NCBI RefSeq assembly: GCF_009371985.2
Contig: NZ_VIKU02000001.1
Location: 372,001 to 436,000 of the forward strand
DNA from: Pelagihabitans pacificus
Lineage (GTDB): Bacteria > Bacteroidota > Bacteroidia > Flavobacteriales > Flavobacteriaceae
Direction: 5' to 3'
Length of the DNA: 64,000 bases
How positions within the stretch are numbered: position 1 is the stretch's first letter; each line of letters starts with the position of its first letter. Below are positions 36,328 to 48,215 of this stretch, piece by piece. The notes beneath the pieces are model-generated. The model ran no database searches. It saw only the letters and a list, made by a program, of their open reading frames with translations, and had not been told where the DNA came from. The position numbers and the translations under genes were made by a program.

Positions 36328-38358
36328 ATGAAAAAATTTATCCGCTTAAAAAATAGGTTGCTTCTCGCAACTTTAACGCTGTTTGCATTTTCGTGCGACA
36401 AGGACGATGATAACGTTATTGAACGAAATAATGACGACGGCAACACTATAGCAGCAGTAGCTTCCGGTGAAGCATCCTTAAGCTCCTTGGTTGCTGCGCT
36501 AGTTCAAGCAGATGCCGGTCTTGTAGAAGCATTGAGCGACGATACGGCTACTTATACCGTATTCGCGCCGACCAACACCGCTTTTACCGTCCTATTGGAA
36601 AGTCTGGACGGTTACGATTCCTTGGAAGATTTCGATACGGATGAGGAGAAAGCCCTACTTGCCAAAATCCTTACTTATCATGTCGTGTCGGGGGTGGCTG
36701 CCAAATCGACCGACCTCTCCGATGGGCAAGCGATTGGCACTTTACAAGGTGAGGATGTCACCGTACGTCTTGAAGGGGGCGTATTCATTCAAGATGCCAC
36801 CGAGGATGACGCACAAGTGACCTTGCCCGATGTCGAAGCGAGTAATGGCGTGGTTCACTTAATCGACAAGGTACTGTTGCCGCAAGAGGTATTAGATGCC
36901 TTAAGTGGCGAAGAAATGGAAAGTAAAAATTTGGTGGAAATTGTGGTGGAAACCGAGGCACTATCCATCCTCGAGGCCGCGGTAATAAAAGCCGGTTTGG
37001 CCGAGACCTTGTCCAGTGAAGGCCCATTTACGGTTTTTGCCCCGACCGACGATGCCTTTGTGACACTGTTGGATATCCTTGGGGATGATTATAACGGTTT
37101 GGACGATTTCGATACCGAAGCTGAAATGATGCTATTGAAGGATATTTTATTGTACCACGTAATCGCTGGAGCTACCGTAAAGGAAGCCGATTTGGCAGAA
37201 GGTTCTGTTGAAACTGCGCTTACCGGAAATTCTATAGATGTAATCGCTTCAGGGGATACTTTCGTTATCGGGGATGCTTCGGATACCGATGCCAATATTA
37301 CCGGTACCGATATCATGGCTTCCAATGGAGTGGCCCATACCATTGACAAAGTATTGTTACCACAATCTGCCATCGATTTCGTAGCCTCCTTGAGTTTAAA
37401 GACCATTGTGGAGCTAGCGATAGAAACCGACGACCTAAGTCTATTGGTCGGTGCTCTACAACAGGCGGACGCTGGATTGGTCGAGACTTTATCGGGAGAC
37501 GGTCCGTTCACCGTTTTCGCCCCAACCAACGAAGCTTTCGTAGCCTTGTTGGAAGCGTTGGGAGATGACTTCAACAGTTTGGCGGATTTTGACACTGCCG
37601 AAGAAAAAGACCTATTGGTAAAAGTTTTGACCTACCATGTTGTAGCCGGGACCGCTGCCTTCTCTACCGATTTGAGCAACGGGCAAATGATTGAGACGTT
37701 CCAAGGGGAAAATGTACTTATCAACATCAAGGACGGAACCGTGCATGTCGATGACGCAACCGACACCAATGCCAGCGTAGTGATTCCCGACGTGGAAGCA
37801 AGCAATGGTGTAGTACATATTGTCGACAAAGTGTTGTTGCCTCAGGAAGTATTGGATTTGTTGAGTCCACCAACACCGAATATTGTCGGTTTGGCGCAAT
37901 CGGTTCCGGATTTGAGCTTGTTGGTCGATGCATTGATCCAAGCGGATGCCGGATTGGTAGAGGTGTTGAGCGGCGATGGTCCTTTTACCGTATTTGCACC
38001 AACCAACCAGGCTTTTGCGGATTTATTGGATGTGTTGGGTCACGATTATACCAGTTTGGACGACTTTGACACCGATGAAGAAAAAGAATTGTTAGCGGCC
38101 GTGTTGACCTATCATGTTGTAGTGGGTGCCGCCATAGCCTCGGATGACCTGACCGACCATCAGGAATTGGTTACTGTACAGGGAGAATCTTTGTTTGCCC
38201 TTACCGGTCATGGGATTCAAATTAGGGATAGAAGTACTACGGATGCCAATGTTGCGCTGGCAGATCAGCTAGCAAGCAACGGTATTGTTCACGTCGTGGA
38301 CAAAGTATTGCTGCCACAAGAAGTACTGGAAGCTTTTCATCTTCCGATACGGCACTAA
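36328..38358 (+). CDS. Lipoprotein with four fasciclin (FAS1) domains
   Basis: A 676-residue protein with a lipoprotein signal (lipobox FAFSC) and a DDDN-rich linker. Four FAS1 domains occur at about 42-190, 198-350, 362-515 and 525-676. All carry FTVFAPTxxAF-like and NGVxHxxDKVLLPQ segments; domains 1, 3 and 4 are especially alike (QADAGLVE..S.D), indicating recent internal duplication. Likely a surface adhesin. Strong terminators follow. Confidence 0.9.
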   Translation: MKKFIRLKNRLLLATLTLFAFSCDKDDDNVIERNNDDGNTIAAVASGEASLSSLVAALVQADAGLVEALSDDTATYTVFAPTNTAFTVLLESLDGYDSLEDFDTDEEKALLAKILTYHVVSGVAAKSTDLSDGQAIGTLQGEDVTVRLEGGVFIQDATEDDAQVTLPDVEASNGVVHLIDKVLLPQEVLDALSGEEMESKNLVEIVVETEALSILEAAVIKAGLAETLSSEGPFTVFAPTDDAFVTLLDILGDDYNGLDDFDTEAEMMLLKDILLYHVIAGATVKEADLAEGSVETALTGNSIDVIASGDTFVIGDASDTDANITGTDIMASNGVAHTIDKVLLPQSAIDFVASLSLKTIVELAIETDDLSLLVGALQQADAGLVETLSGDGPFTVFAPTNEAFVALLEALGDDFNSLADFDTAEEKDLLVKVLTYHVVAGTAAFSTDLSNGQMIETFQGENVLINIKDGTVHVDDATDTNASVVIPDVEASNGVVHIVDKVLLPQEVLDLLSPPTPNIVGLAQSVPDLSLLVDALIQADAGLVEVLSGDGPFTVFAPTNQAFADLLDVLGHDYTSLDDFDTDEEKELLAAVLTYHVVVGAAIASDDLTDHQELVTVQGESLFALTGHGIQIRDRSTTDANVALADQLASNGIVHVVDKVLLPQEVLEAFHLPIRH

Positions 38359-38396
38359 AATGATTTTTTGTTGATTGATTGATAAATTGGTTGTTG

Positions 38397-38447
38397 AAAA
38401 ACTTCCTTGTAACGGGCCACCGCTACTTGGAAGTTTTTTCTTTTTTT
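38397..38447 (+). terminator. Terminator after 4xFAS1 gene
   Basis: Arms AAAAACTTCC and GGAAGTTTTTT around a 22-base loop, then CTTTTTTT. Confidence 0.7.
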
Positions 38448-38588
38448 GTGAAATGAAGAAAGGCTTACCACAAGACGGTAACGGTTAGCATACAAAATCG
38501 GACACTTGACAACTTAGTTTTTTTTTAGTAGGAAATAAATCACATTTTCACAGTCCCAAATCTTACCAAACTAAACCTACTTAAAGCT

Positions 38589-38619
38589 AAAAACCCCGAC
38601 GATGTCGTCGGGGTTTTTT
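38589..38619. terminator. Bidirectional-looking terminator between convergent genes
   Basis: AAAAACCCCGACGA and its complement around TG, with T on the right and A on the left. It can serve both the FAS1 side and the minus-strand DUF6515 gene. Confidence 0.8.
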
Positions 38620-38648
38620 GTTTTCAGGCGTACACTAAAAAAGGTGGC

Positions 38649-39227
38649 TCATTCTTCCATATCTTCTTCTTCCAAGACCTCTATAACCTCGTAACCATCT
38701 TCTATGGCCTTATAGACCGCATCGTTGAGTTCGTAGGCGGATACACCGCTGAAATCGATTTCTTGGGCATCTTCGGGCAATTCGTTCACAACGGCACCTT
38801 TGGGTGGAGCCACTATCTCATATTCGTTACCGGTTTCCTGATAGAAAACCCCATCGGCATACATAAAGGCATTGCCCCTTACCGCAATTCTAACGGCGTT
38901 CCTTGGCAATATCCGAAGCCTGAAACCTCTGGGAGGAAATGCGCGCACATATATACCGTTCCTTGGAATAAAGTACATACCGCCTACTGGGTGATAGTTG
39001 ATATTCCTAAAGGCGATTGCCCGCGTACCCGCCGGTAAACGACGTAAGGTTCTTCGTGCCACCCTTCTATTGCGCCTTCGCACTTTTCTTCTAACTTTTC
39101 TTTTTGCCTTTCTACCTTTTACGCGAACCACTTTGGCCCTCGGACTTCGTACCTGTGCCTCTATTTGCTGGTTCGGAAAAAGAAAGAACAACAAAAGCAG
39201 ACCGATTACATATTTGAAATTTTTCAT
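38649..39227 (-). CDS. DUF6515-type exported basic protein
   Basis: A 192-residue protein with a signal peptide (to about QIEAQ, 25), then an extremely basic segment (about 30-62, mostly K/R/V), a middle containing YADGVFYQETGNEYEIV and APPKGAVVNELP, and an acidic tail (EVLEEEDMEE). The middle matches the DUF6515 family, frequent in Bacteroidota and of unknown function. Opposite charges at the two ends may mediate self-association or envelope binding; that is conjecture. Confidence 0.7.
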   Translation of the reverse strand: MKNFKYVIGLLLLFFLFPNQQIEAQVRSPRAKVVRVKGRKAKRKVRRKVRRRNRRVARRTLRRLPAGTRAIAFRNINYHPVGGMYFIPRNGIYVRAFPPRGFRLRILPRNAVRIAVRGNAFMYADGVFYQETGNEYEIVAPPKGAVVNELPEDAQEIDFSGVSAYELNDAVYKAIEDGYEVIEVLEEEDMEE

Positions 39228-39366
39228 TTGAATTTAGTTTAATGATTATTCTTGGGTAAGACCCCTTAATTTTAAAATGGTTTAATCGATATCCTTTTAA
39301 CGAAAAAAGCTGCTATTTAGTTTACCATTATCAATAGGTCAAGGGATGATCGAGGTTTTAAAAAAG

Positions 39367-39395
39367 AAAAAAGCGCCGGTACCGGCGCTTTTTTT
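39367..39395 (-). terminator. Terminator of the pyrG-yidC unit
   Basis: A perfect 28-base palindrome centred on GGTACC with A-run and T-run flanks, 26 bases past the yidC stop. It reads as an intrinsic terminator on the minus strand and could also work on the plus strand. Confidence 0.85.
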
Positions 39396-39420
39396 AACTT
39401 CTTCTTATAAAAGGATAGTA

Positions 39421-41274
39421 TTACCTTCGACCTACTTTTTTCTGCTCTTCGGCCTGTTCCATCATCTCTCTCATCTTCCGTTGGAACTTATTCTCCTTTT
39501 TGGGCTTGGCTTTGTTCACCTGTATCTGGGCATGTATTTTTTCATCATCCAGTATGAAGTTCTTGATGACCAACATGATTCCGATGGTAATCAGGTTGGA
39601 AACAAAATAATACAAACTCAAACCGGAGGCATAATTATTGAAGAATATCAACATCATAAATGGCATCAGGTACATGATGAACTTCATATTGGGCATCCCA
39701 GGTTGGGTGGGCATATTCTGCCCGGTAGTCATCATCATATAAAAGAAGATAGCCACCGAAGCCAAGATTGGAAACAGACTTATATGATCTCCATAAAAAG
39801 GAATATTGAAGGGCAACTGGGCGATCGTATCATAAGATGAAAGGTCCTCGGCCCATAAAAACGATTTCTGTCTTAAGGCAAAAGAGGTCGGAAAAAACAT
39901 GAAAAGCGCGTAAAAGATAGGCATCTGCAACAAAGCTGGTACGCAACCGCTCATGGGACTCACCCCCGCCTTGTTATACAATTTCATGGTCTCTTGCTGT
40001 TTTTTCATGGCATTGTCCTTGTACTTCTCACCCAGCTCGGTAATCTCCGGCTTCAACACCTTCATCTTGGCTTGGGACAAATAGGACTTATAAGTAACCG
40101 GAGACATGGCCAAGCGCACTAATATTGTCATCACGACAATCGCAATCCCATAGGGCAAAAAAGAGCTGAGGAACGAGTAAAACGGTGTAAACACATACCG
40201 GTTGATCCATCCGAAGATACCCCATCCAAAAGGGATCGAATCGGCCAATCCCAAATCTTCATAATTGTCGAGCACCGCAACATCGGTAGGACCATAATAC
40301 CAATGCATGTTTTTTGAAAGTTCACCACCTGTCAGTGCTAACGGTACTACGGAGGTATATTCCTTTGTGAACCCTGCATCCTTATTCTCATCCTCTACTA
40401 AATTTTTAGAGATCAAATCGGCTTTTTCAAAAGGTTCCTTGGTTGCCAATATAGAACTGAAAAAGTGTTGCCGGTATGAAAGCCACTTCACCGCTTCCTC
40501 GGTTTCCTCATCGTCGCTTCCTTCGGAGAGTTTGCTAATTTTATCATCCTCATAGTTATAGGTCAATCGGGTGTACCTGTTTTCATACTGGATGCTCTTG
40601 TTGTGGCGTATTCCCTTAAGCTTCCATTCCAGCGTAATGGGCTGATTGCCGTTCACCACTCCGTTTAGGCCTTGTGAACGTATCGTAAAATCGACCAAAT
40701 AGTCGTTAGGTTTCATTTCGTAACGGTACTCCAAAAACTTGTTGGGTCCGGCTTTGGCCTTCATCGATAACACTTGGTTCTCTCCGTTTTTACTGAGGGA
40801 AGGCTCAAAGTACAAATCTTTGGAGCTGAGTACTCTATTGTCGGTAGTCGAAAAATTCAATCCGAAGGAAGCATTACCATCCTTTACCAAATAGACCGGA
40901 ATGGAATCATAGGTCTTGAACTTTTTCATCCGCGCCTCAATGATTTCCCCTCCTTTATTGGCTATTTCCAAAAAAACCAAATCGTTTTCGAGAACGGTGG
41001 TCCCCTCCGAAGGGGCTGTATACCCGAACGCCCCAATTGAACTTTGATAATCGGCGACGGCGGTTGAGTCTTGTAAATTTATTTTTTCGGGCGCTGCCAC
41101 TGGGGACTCCTTCACCTCTTCTGCTTCGGTTTTCGTCTCTACCTGTTCCTGTTTTGCCTTTTCGGCCTCCAACTCTTCCGCGGTGGGGCGATTTTGGTAA
41201 AACGTATATATTAAGATTCCAAAAATCAGCACGAAGCCGATAATGGAATTAATATCGATTTTCTTTTCTTCCAT
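39421..41274 (-). CDS. yidC: Membrane protein insertase YidC
   Basis: A 617-residue inner-membrane insertase that folds and inserts membrane proteins with or after Sec. It has TM1 at about 10-26, a long periplasmic beta-sandwich domain to about 350, then the conserved core of five TM helices with the cytoplasmic hairpin (KMKVLKPEITELGEKY), GCVPALLQMPIFYALF, and a basic tail for ribosome contact. The architecture is that of Gram-negative YidC. It lies downstream of pyrG (128-bp gap), probably co-transcribed. Confidence 0.96.
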   Translation of the reverse strand: MEEKKIDINSIIGFVLIFGILIYTFYQNRPTAEELEAEKAKQEQVETKTEAEEVKESPVAAPEKINLQDSTAVADYQSSIGAFGYTAPSEGTTVLENDLVFLEIANKGGEIIEARMKKFKTYDSIPVYLVKDGNASFGLNFSTTDNRVLSSKDLYFEPSLSKNGENQVLSMKAKAGPNKFLEYRYEMKPNDYLVDFTIRSQGLNGVVNGNQPITLEWKLKGIRHNKSIQYENRYTRLTYNYEDDKISKLSEGSDDEETEEAVKWLSYRQHFFSSILATKEPFEKADLISKNLVEDENKDAGFTKEYTSVVPLALTGGELSKNMHWYYGPTDVAVLDNYEDLGLADSIPFGWGIFGWINRYVFTPFYSFLSSFLPYGIAIVVMTILVRLAMSPVTYKSYLSQAKMKVLKPEITELGEKYKDNAMKKQQETMKLYNKAGVSPMSGCVPALLQMPIFYALFMFFPTSFALRQKSFLWAEDLSSYDTIAQLPFNIPFYGDHISLFPILASVAIFFYMMMTTGQNMPTQPGMPNMKFIMYLMPFMMLIFFNNYASGLSLYYFVSNLITIGIMLVIKNFILDDEKIHAQIQVNKAKPKKENKFQRKMREMMEQAEEQKKVGRR

Positions 41275-41402
41275 CTAATTCAATTTACTATTGGTTTGGA
41301 GCGAATAGGTTATGTTACAAAAAAGAATATGCAATTGGTCTTAACTCCGCTCGGATACTGAAACAAGTTCAGTATTCGCAAATATATGTCCAAATGTGCG
41401 GT

Positions 41403-43094
<1,692 letters not shown>

Positions 43095-43100
43095 TCATCG

Positions 43101-43337
43101 TTAATGCCTTGGAAAATCTTTTTGTATCTTTCTGATGAACGGTTCGAGCCCATTTATCTTGATTTCGGTCATCGATTGGAGCAGTTGTCCCAGTTTCCCT
43201 TCGGGATAGCCTTTTTGTTTGAACCACAACAGGTAGGCTTCCGGCAAATCGACCAAGTATCGGTCTTTAAACTTACCGAAAGGCATGCGGTAGTGGGCCA
43301 GTTCGATCAATTTGTCGGTATCGGGAGTCAAATCCAT
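43101..43337 (-). CDS. DUF3820 family protein
   Basis: A 78-residue protein containing MPFGKFKDRYLVDLPEAYL, the diagnostic core of DUF3820. The same small fold is often fused to exonucleases. Its function is unknown. It lies upstream of pyrG on the same strand, with the pyrG promoter in between. Confidence 0.8.
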   Translation of the reverse strand: MDLTPDTDKLIELAHYRMPFGKFKDRYLVDLPEAYLLWFKQKGYPEGKLGQLLQSMTEIKINGLEPFIRKIQKDFPRH

Positions 43338-43495
43338 ATATAAAGGTAATATTGTTATCTTTAAGGGTCAGCGTTTGGACCATAGAAAACAGCGTAAGGA
43401 TAAAAGCGTAAAAAACAGGGAGCATAACATATTGATGATTTAGGGCGGAACGTTTCAGGCCGTTCATTTTGTCCTCTTGACTTAATTCGAAAATC

Positions 43496-44365
43496 ATGAA
43501 AAGAAGAAAATTTATCGGTACTTCGGCGGCCGCCTCGGTAGGGCTCTTGGCCTGCAATACGACCACAGCCAAACCCACCTCAAAACCCACTGCCTTTGAG
43601 TTGAAGGGCAATATTAATCACAGTGCCTGCTACTGGTGCTATAACTCGATTCCGTTGGAAGAATTTCTACAGGATTTGAACGAATTGGGAATGAAAGCCA
43701 TTGATCTTACCGGGCCGGAAGAATGGCCTTTGCTCAAGAAATATGACATTCATGCCTCGATGTGCTGGGGCGCGGGCATGGGAATTGAAAAAGGGTGGAA
43801 CGACCCCACACTGCACGCCGAATTGGTCGCCGATTATCTCCAAATCATCCCGAAGGTCGGCGAAGCCGGTTATACCAACCTTATCTGCTTCAGCGGTAAT
43901 CGGAACGGCATGGATGATGAAGAGGGACTACAAAATTGCGTAACCGGTTTAAAACAAATACTACCACTGGCGGAAAAGCATGGGGTCGTTATTCAGATGG
44001 AATTGCTCAATTCGAAGGTGGATCATAAAGACTATATGTGCGACCATACCTTGTGGGGTGTTGAACTCTGCAAACAATTGGGTTCGGAAAACTTCAAACT
44101 CCTTTACGACATCTATCATATGCAAATCATGGAAGGGGATATTATTCGGAATATTCAGGATTATCATCAATATTTCGGCCATTACCATACTGGTGGTAAT
44201 CCGGGCCGTCACGAAATCAACGATTCCCAAGAATTAAACTATCCCGCCATCATGAAAGCCATTGTCGAAACAGGATATAAAGGATACGTTGCCCAAGAGT
44301 TCATACCCACCTATGAGGACAAGATTGCCGCTTTGAAGGAAGGCATCACGATTTGTGATGTCTAG
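43496..44365 (+). CDS. Exported TIM-barrel isomerase (hydroxypyruvate isomerase-like)
   Basis: A 289-residue protein. The N-terminus MKRRKFIGTSAAASVGLLAC resembles a Tat signal with a possible lipobox Cys20. The barrel has the AP-endonuclease-2/xylose-isomerase-like pattern with metal-ligand candidates in QMELLN, LLYDIYHMQ, HYHTGGNPGRHE and AQEFIPT; the GxPGRxE motif is typical of hydroxypyruvate isomerases. It probably acts on a sugar or hydroxy acid in the periplasm. It is monocistronic. Confidence 0.82.
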   Translation: MKRRKFIGTSAAASVGLLACNTTTAKPTSKPTAFELKGNINHSACYWCYNSIPLEEFLQDLNELGMKAIDLTGPEEWPLLKKYDIHASMCWGAGMGIEKGWNDPTLHAELVADYLQIIPKVGEAGYTNLICFSGNRNGMDDEEGLQNCVTGLKQILPLAEKHGVVIQMELLNSKVDHKDYMCDHTLWGVELCKQLGSENFKLLYDIYHMQIMEGDIIRNIQDYHQYFGHYHTGGNPGRHEINDSQELNYPAIMKAIVETGYKGYVAQEFIPTYEDKIAALKEGITICDV

Positions 44366-44588
44366 CATCTTTTTTGATCCCTTTGGTATAAACGATTATC
44401 TCATCTTTTTAAAAATGCCCGCTGCTGTTAGGTAGGTTCAACACGACTTTTTACGAGCCGGTGCCTGCTTAAATTAGGTGTTCCATACACTACTAGGCCT
44501 TTTTTCCTCGTTATGGTAATTTGAGGCGCAAAGATTACGTATTTAAACCTTTTAATCGTTTGTTGCGTCAAACCATAAAACAAGGACG

Positions 44589-45689
44589 ATGAAAATCCCA
44601 GTGCATCTTATAATCGGTATTTCCTTTTTAGTATTCGGCTGTTCAAAGGATAGCGGGGATACGACCATACCTCCGGTCGGACCCGAACCGGAAGTGGAAG
44701 GTCTTTATTTTCCCCCCTTGGACGCCGATACTTGGGAAACCACATCGATTGCAGAGTTGGGATGGAATATGGAAGCCGAACAACCGCTGTTGGATTTTCT
44801 CGAGGCGAAAAACACCAAGGCATTTTTACTCTTGAAAGATGGAAAAATCGTTATCGAAGCCTATATGAACGGTAGTGGAGCCAGCAGCAACAATGCCTGG
44901 AATTCAGCAGGAAAGACCCTTTCGGCCTTCATCGTGGGATTGGCCCAGCAGGAAGGTTTTTTGTCGTTGGATGATTCTTCGGCCAACTATTTAGGTTCGG
45001 GATGGTCGAGTCTTTCGGAGAATGAAGAGGCTAAGATTACCATAAAGCATCATATTAGTATGACAACGGGCTTGGATTACAATGTAGCCAATCAGAATTG
45101 TACCGATGCCAATTGCCTGACCTTCTTGAATGATCCGGGCAGTTTTTGGTACTATCACAACGCACCCTATACCTTGAACCATGCCATTGTGGCCGGGGCC
45201 ATTGATGGTGATTACGACTCCTATTTCGATACCAAATTGAAACAGGCCATCGGAATGAACGGGGCCTGGGTTCAATTGGGATATGCGCGGGTATACTACA
45301 GTACGGCAAGAAGTATGGCCCGTTTTGGATTGCTGAATCTCAATATGGGAACCTGGGATAACAACCAGATTCTTGCAGACACGGCCTACTTCAACGAAAT
45401 GGTAAATACCTCCCAAGATCTGAACAAGTCTTACGGATATCTTTGGTGGCTCAACGGAAAGGAAAGTTATCGGAGCCCCGGTCTGGAACTGCAGTTCCCG
45501 GGAAAATTGATTCCCAACGCACCCGATGACCTCATAGCAGGTCTCGGCAAGGACGACCAGAAATTACATATCGTTCCCAGTAAAGGATTGGTAATCGTTC
45601 GAATGGGAGATGATGCCGGGGAAGCCCTGTTGGGTCCTTCCAGTTTTGACAACGAACTTTGGGAGAAAATCAATGCCTTGATCAATTAG
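44589..45689 (+). CDS. Serine hydrolase of beta-lactamase fold, lipoprotein
   Basis: A 366-residue protein with a lipoprotein signal (lipobox LVFGC, Cys18). The class C-type motif SAGK (SxxK, about residue 103-106) and YHN (about 191-193) are present; the usual HxG/KTG third motif is not obvious. Family members include 6-aminohexanoate dimer hydrolases and EstB-like esterases. The stop overlaps the convergent amidase stop by 8 bp. Confidence 0.8.
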   Translation: MKIPVHLIIGISFLVFGCSKDSGDTTIPPVGPEPEVEGLYFPPLDADTWETTSIAELGWNMEAEQPLLDFLEAKNTKAFLLLKDGKIVIEAYMNGSGASSNNAWNSAGKTLSAFIVGLAQQEGFLSLDDSSANYLGSGWSSLSENEEAKITIKHHISMTTGLDYNVANQNCTDANCLTFLNDPGSFWYYHNAPYTLNHAIVAGAIDGDYDSYFDTKLKQAIGMNGAWVQLGYARVYYSTARSMARFGLLNLNMGTWDNNQILADTAYFNEMVNTSQDLNKSYGYLWWLNGKESYRSPGLELQFPGKLIPNAPDDLIAGLGKDDQKLHIVPSKGLVIVRMGDDAGEALLGPSSFDNELWEKINALIN

Positions 45690-47355
45690 CCATGCCAACG
45701 GGTATTTTACGAACTTGCGTGGCTTGTTCGAAGGCCCTTCCCAACAACAATAGTTTCTCTTCCTGAAAGGGTTTCGCAATAAAGGTCAGGTTCATAGGTT
45801 CGCCTGTTTCCTTATATCCCATAGGCACGGTTAGGGCAGGGTATTTGGCTACTGCGGCATAGCCCGCATGGTAGTTGTTGATCGACAGTACCGCATCCAA
45901 ATCATACTCGTCCAAGGCGGCATCGAAGAAACGACGTCCTTCCTGTTCCAAACGGGACTTGATCCTTGTCAATTCCGCAGCACTGGTCGTATCGCTCAAT
46001 ATACCTCGGAACAACTGTTGTCCATAGGGAATCCGTACAAGGGAATCGGTCGCATTGAATTGGACCACATCGGCAACTGAGCTGATCGGTACCCGATCTT
46101 TATCTGAATGAAGGGTAAGATACTCTGGTAAATCATTCCGCATGTCAATGTTCAGAATGCTTAGAAAAGCTTTCAACTGAATCTCCAGCGGATCGAACTC
46201 CACTACTTTCGCACCCGACTCCCTAAGTTTTTCAATGGTAGCGCGATACATCGGGTTCCCTTCCATCAAATTCTTCATAGCCCCGAGACGTTTTCCTTCC
46301 AAAGAAACCTCCTCGCCCAATTCATTGATAAAAGTTTTATCGGTTGCCACCGACTTGCTATCGGCCTCGTCCCTGCCCGTCATGGCAGACAAGAGAATGG
46401 CGTTGTCGGTAACGTTTTTGGTCATGGGACCTGGGGTATCCAAGGTACTTGATATGGGCACAATGCCACTTCTGCCCAACAATCCAATCGTCGGTTTTAA
46501 TCCTACAACCGAATTTTGACCACTAGGGGAAAGAATAGATCCCGACGTCTCCGTACCGACCGCCGCCACCGCATAATTGGCAGCGACCGCAGTGCCGCTT
46601 CCCGAACTGGAACCGCCTGTCTCAAAAATTCTACGACCATATGGATTCAGGGTCTGTCCTCCTACGGCACTATACCCTACCGGACATCCTTGACATAGGT
46701 AATAGGCCCACTCGCTCAGGTTGACCTTTCCCAAAATCAGGGCGCCGTTTAATTTCAATTGCTTAACGATAAAAGCGTCGTTCACTTCATTGTTCACTAA
46801 AGCGATAGACCCGGCGGTGGTTTTCATCCCCAAGGTATTGATGTTATCTTTCAGCAAAATGGGCATACCGTATATGGGGTGCTGCTTTTGGGAAGGAAAT
46901 CGGGCACGTAAACGGTCAAGCTTCCTAGCTTCTTCGACCACCGATGCATTTAATGCAATCACCGTGTTCAAGGTAGTAGTATTATCCAGTTCGTATTTGT
47001 AAATTCGGTAGAGATAGAACAAAACCAGTTTTTCGTACGTGAGCATACCGCTCTCGATATAGGCACGGATGGTCGGGATGTCCTGCTCCAAAATCAAGGG
47101 GCGAAGTGCCATATAGTCTCCATCGGACATTCTGGAAACTTCTTTATACAAGGGCCCGAACACCTCATTTTTGTCCAACACCTTCGACTGGATCAATTTG
47201 TACCGCATTCTGGCGATTTCGTGGTCCTGGTTGTCGGCCACTTCCGTCGAATCGTTATAAGGTGTCCATAGGACCACTTTTTCTTTTTCCGGTTTTGGAT
47301 CCTGCTTACATGCAACTATCAATAACAGTATTAGGTAGTGTATGTAGTATCTCAT
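45682..47355 (-). CDS. Amidase-signature family hydrolase, lipoprotein
   Basis: A 557-residue protein with a lipoprotein signal (lipobox LLIVAC, Cys16). The amidase-signature catalytic set is intact: Lys169 (ILLKDN), cis-Ser249 (GGSSSGSG) and nucleophile Ser273 (GTETSGSI), with the usual 24-residue spacing of the two serines. It hydrolyses an amide in the periplasm; the substrate cannot be told. Its start overlaps the DUF2911 stop by 4 bp, so it is the last gene of the ftsY-DUF2911-amidase unit. Confidence 0.88.
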   Translation of the reverse strand: MRYYIHYLILLLIVACKQDPKPEKEKVVLWTPYNDSTEVADNQDHEIARMRYKLIQSKVLDKNEVFGPLYKEVSRMSDGDYMALRPLILEQDIPTIRAYIESGMLTYEKLVLFYLYRIYKYELDNTTTLNTVIALNASVVEEARKLDRLRARFPSQKQHPIYGMPILLKDNINTLGMKTTAGSIALVNNEVNDAFIVKQLKLNGALILGKVNLSEWAYYLCQGCPVGYSAVGGQTLNPYGRRIFETGGSSSGSGTAVAANYAVAAVGTETSGSILSPSGQNSVVGLKPTIGLLGRSGIVPISSTLDTPGPMTKNVTDNAILLSAMTGRDEADSKSVATDKTFINELGEEVSLEGKRLGAMKNLMEGNPMYRATIEKLRESGAKVVEFDPLEIQLKAFLSILNIDMRNDLPEYLTLHSDKDRVPISSVADVVQFNATDSLVRIPYGQQLFRGILSDTTSAAELTRIKSRLEQEGRRFFDAALDEYDLDAVLSINNYHAGYAAVAKYPALTVPMGYKETGEPMNLTFIAKPFQEEKLLLLGRAFEQATQVRKIPVGMAN

Positions 47356-48215
47356 TTCTTATCACGATTCAAGAATCCGCTCCAGATTTCAATGTTCTTT
47401 TGATTCATCCGCACAAACTCATCCTTTCCTTCCCTTTCTGCCAATTCCAGACTCTTTTGCGCCGAGGCAATCGCCGAAGGATAGTCCTCCAAACCAGCCT
47501 CTACCAACGACTTGACCCGATGAAAATAGTAGGTGTCACCACCCAATTCCAATGCTTTGTTGAGGTAGTCAAGGGCTGCGGTATAATCGGTCTGCTGTTC
47601 CTGAAGATACCGCGCCGCTTCATAGTATGTCTGGGCAGTTGGACTATCGGATAGGCTTGCATCAATTTCTTTTAGCATCAATTTATGGGTATCAACGGTC
47701 ATCGGAATCGTCACCTTCGTATGTTCCCAAAGCCATATCATATGAACCGAACCGTGTTGAAGGACATCAAATGTGATCAAGAAATTTTCCTGAAACGTAG
47801 GAACCTGTTCTGGCACCACCTTCACCCTAAAGGCATCTTCTTCGGGATTATAGGCTTTACGCCCATCGCCCCAATGGGTCGTATTCTTATGAAAAACAAT
47901 CTGCCATTCCTCTTCATCGGGAAAGGCATAGAGTGCGTAGGTCCCTGCGGGAAGTATGTTTTCCAGTACGACGACATCGGAATCCACGGTTAATTTGGTC
48001 GAGGCATTGGCCCCGACCCGCCAGATACGATTGAAAGGAACTACATCACCGAATATCGTGCGGCCACGAACCGCCGGTCTGGAATATTCAACTTTCAAAG
48101 TGGCTAGCCCCACCTCCTGCACGACAGTGGAAAACGGGCTCGCCTTGGGATGATTGATTTGGGCCGACAGAAGCGGCGAAAAAAGAAACAATACTATACA
48201 TACCGCGCTTTTCAA
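47352..48215 (-). CDS. DUF2911 protein with TPR tail
   Basis: A 287-residue exported protein with a signal peptide (ending LLSAQ, 19). The DUF2911 domain (about 25-170) includes SRPAVRGRTIFG, WRVGANASTKL and LPAGTYALYAFP. Two to three TPR-like helical pairs follow at about 195-275. DUF2911 is Bacteroidota-rich and uncharacterised. It overlaps ftsY upstream and the amidase downstream by 4 bp each, indicating translational coupling. Confidence 0.85.
   Translation of the reverse strand: MKSAVCIVLFLFSPLLSAQINHPKASPFSTVVQEVGLATLKVEYSRPAVRGRTIFGDVVPFNRIWRVGANASTKLTVDSDVVVLENILPAGTYALYAFPDEEEWQIVFHKNTTHWGDGRKAYNPEEDAFRVKVVPEQVPTFQENFLITFDVLQHGSVHMIWLWEHTKVTIPMTVDTHKLMLKEIDASLSDSPTAQTYYEAARYLQEQQTDYTAALDYLNKALELGGDTYYFHRVKSLVEAGLEDYPSAIASAQKSLELAEREGKDEFVRMNQKNIEIWSGFLNRDKK

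Noticed and set aside
36470-38350. Possible DNA repeat or CRISPR-like periodicity in the 4xFAS1 gene
   Set aside because: The periodicity of about 480 bp reflects coding duplication of FAS1 domains; the copies diverge at third positions and keep the frame.
39367-39395. Perfect 28-bp palindrome as a regulator operator
   Set aside because: Its A-run and T-run flanks and its place right after yidC fit an intrinsic terminator better.
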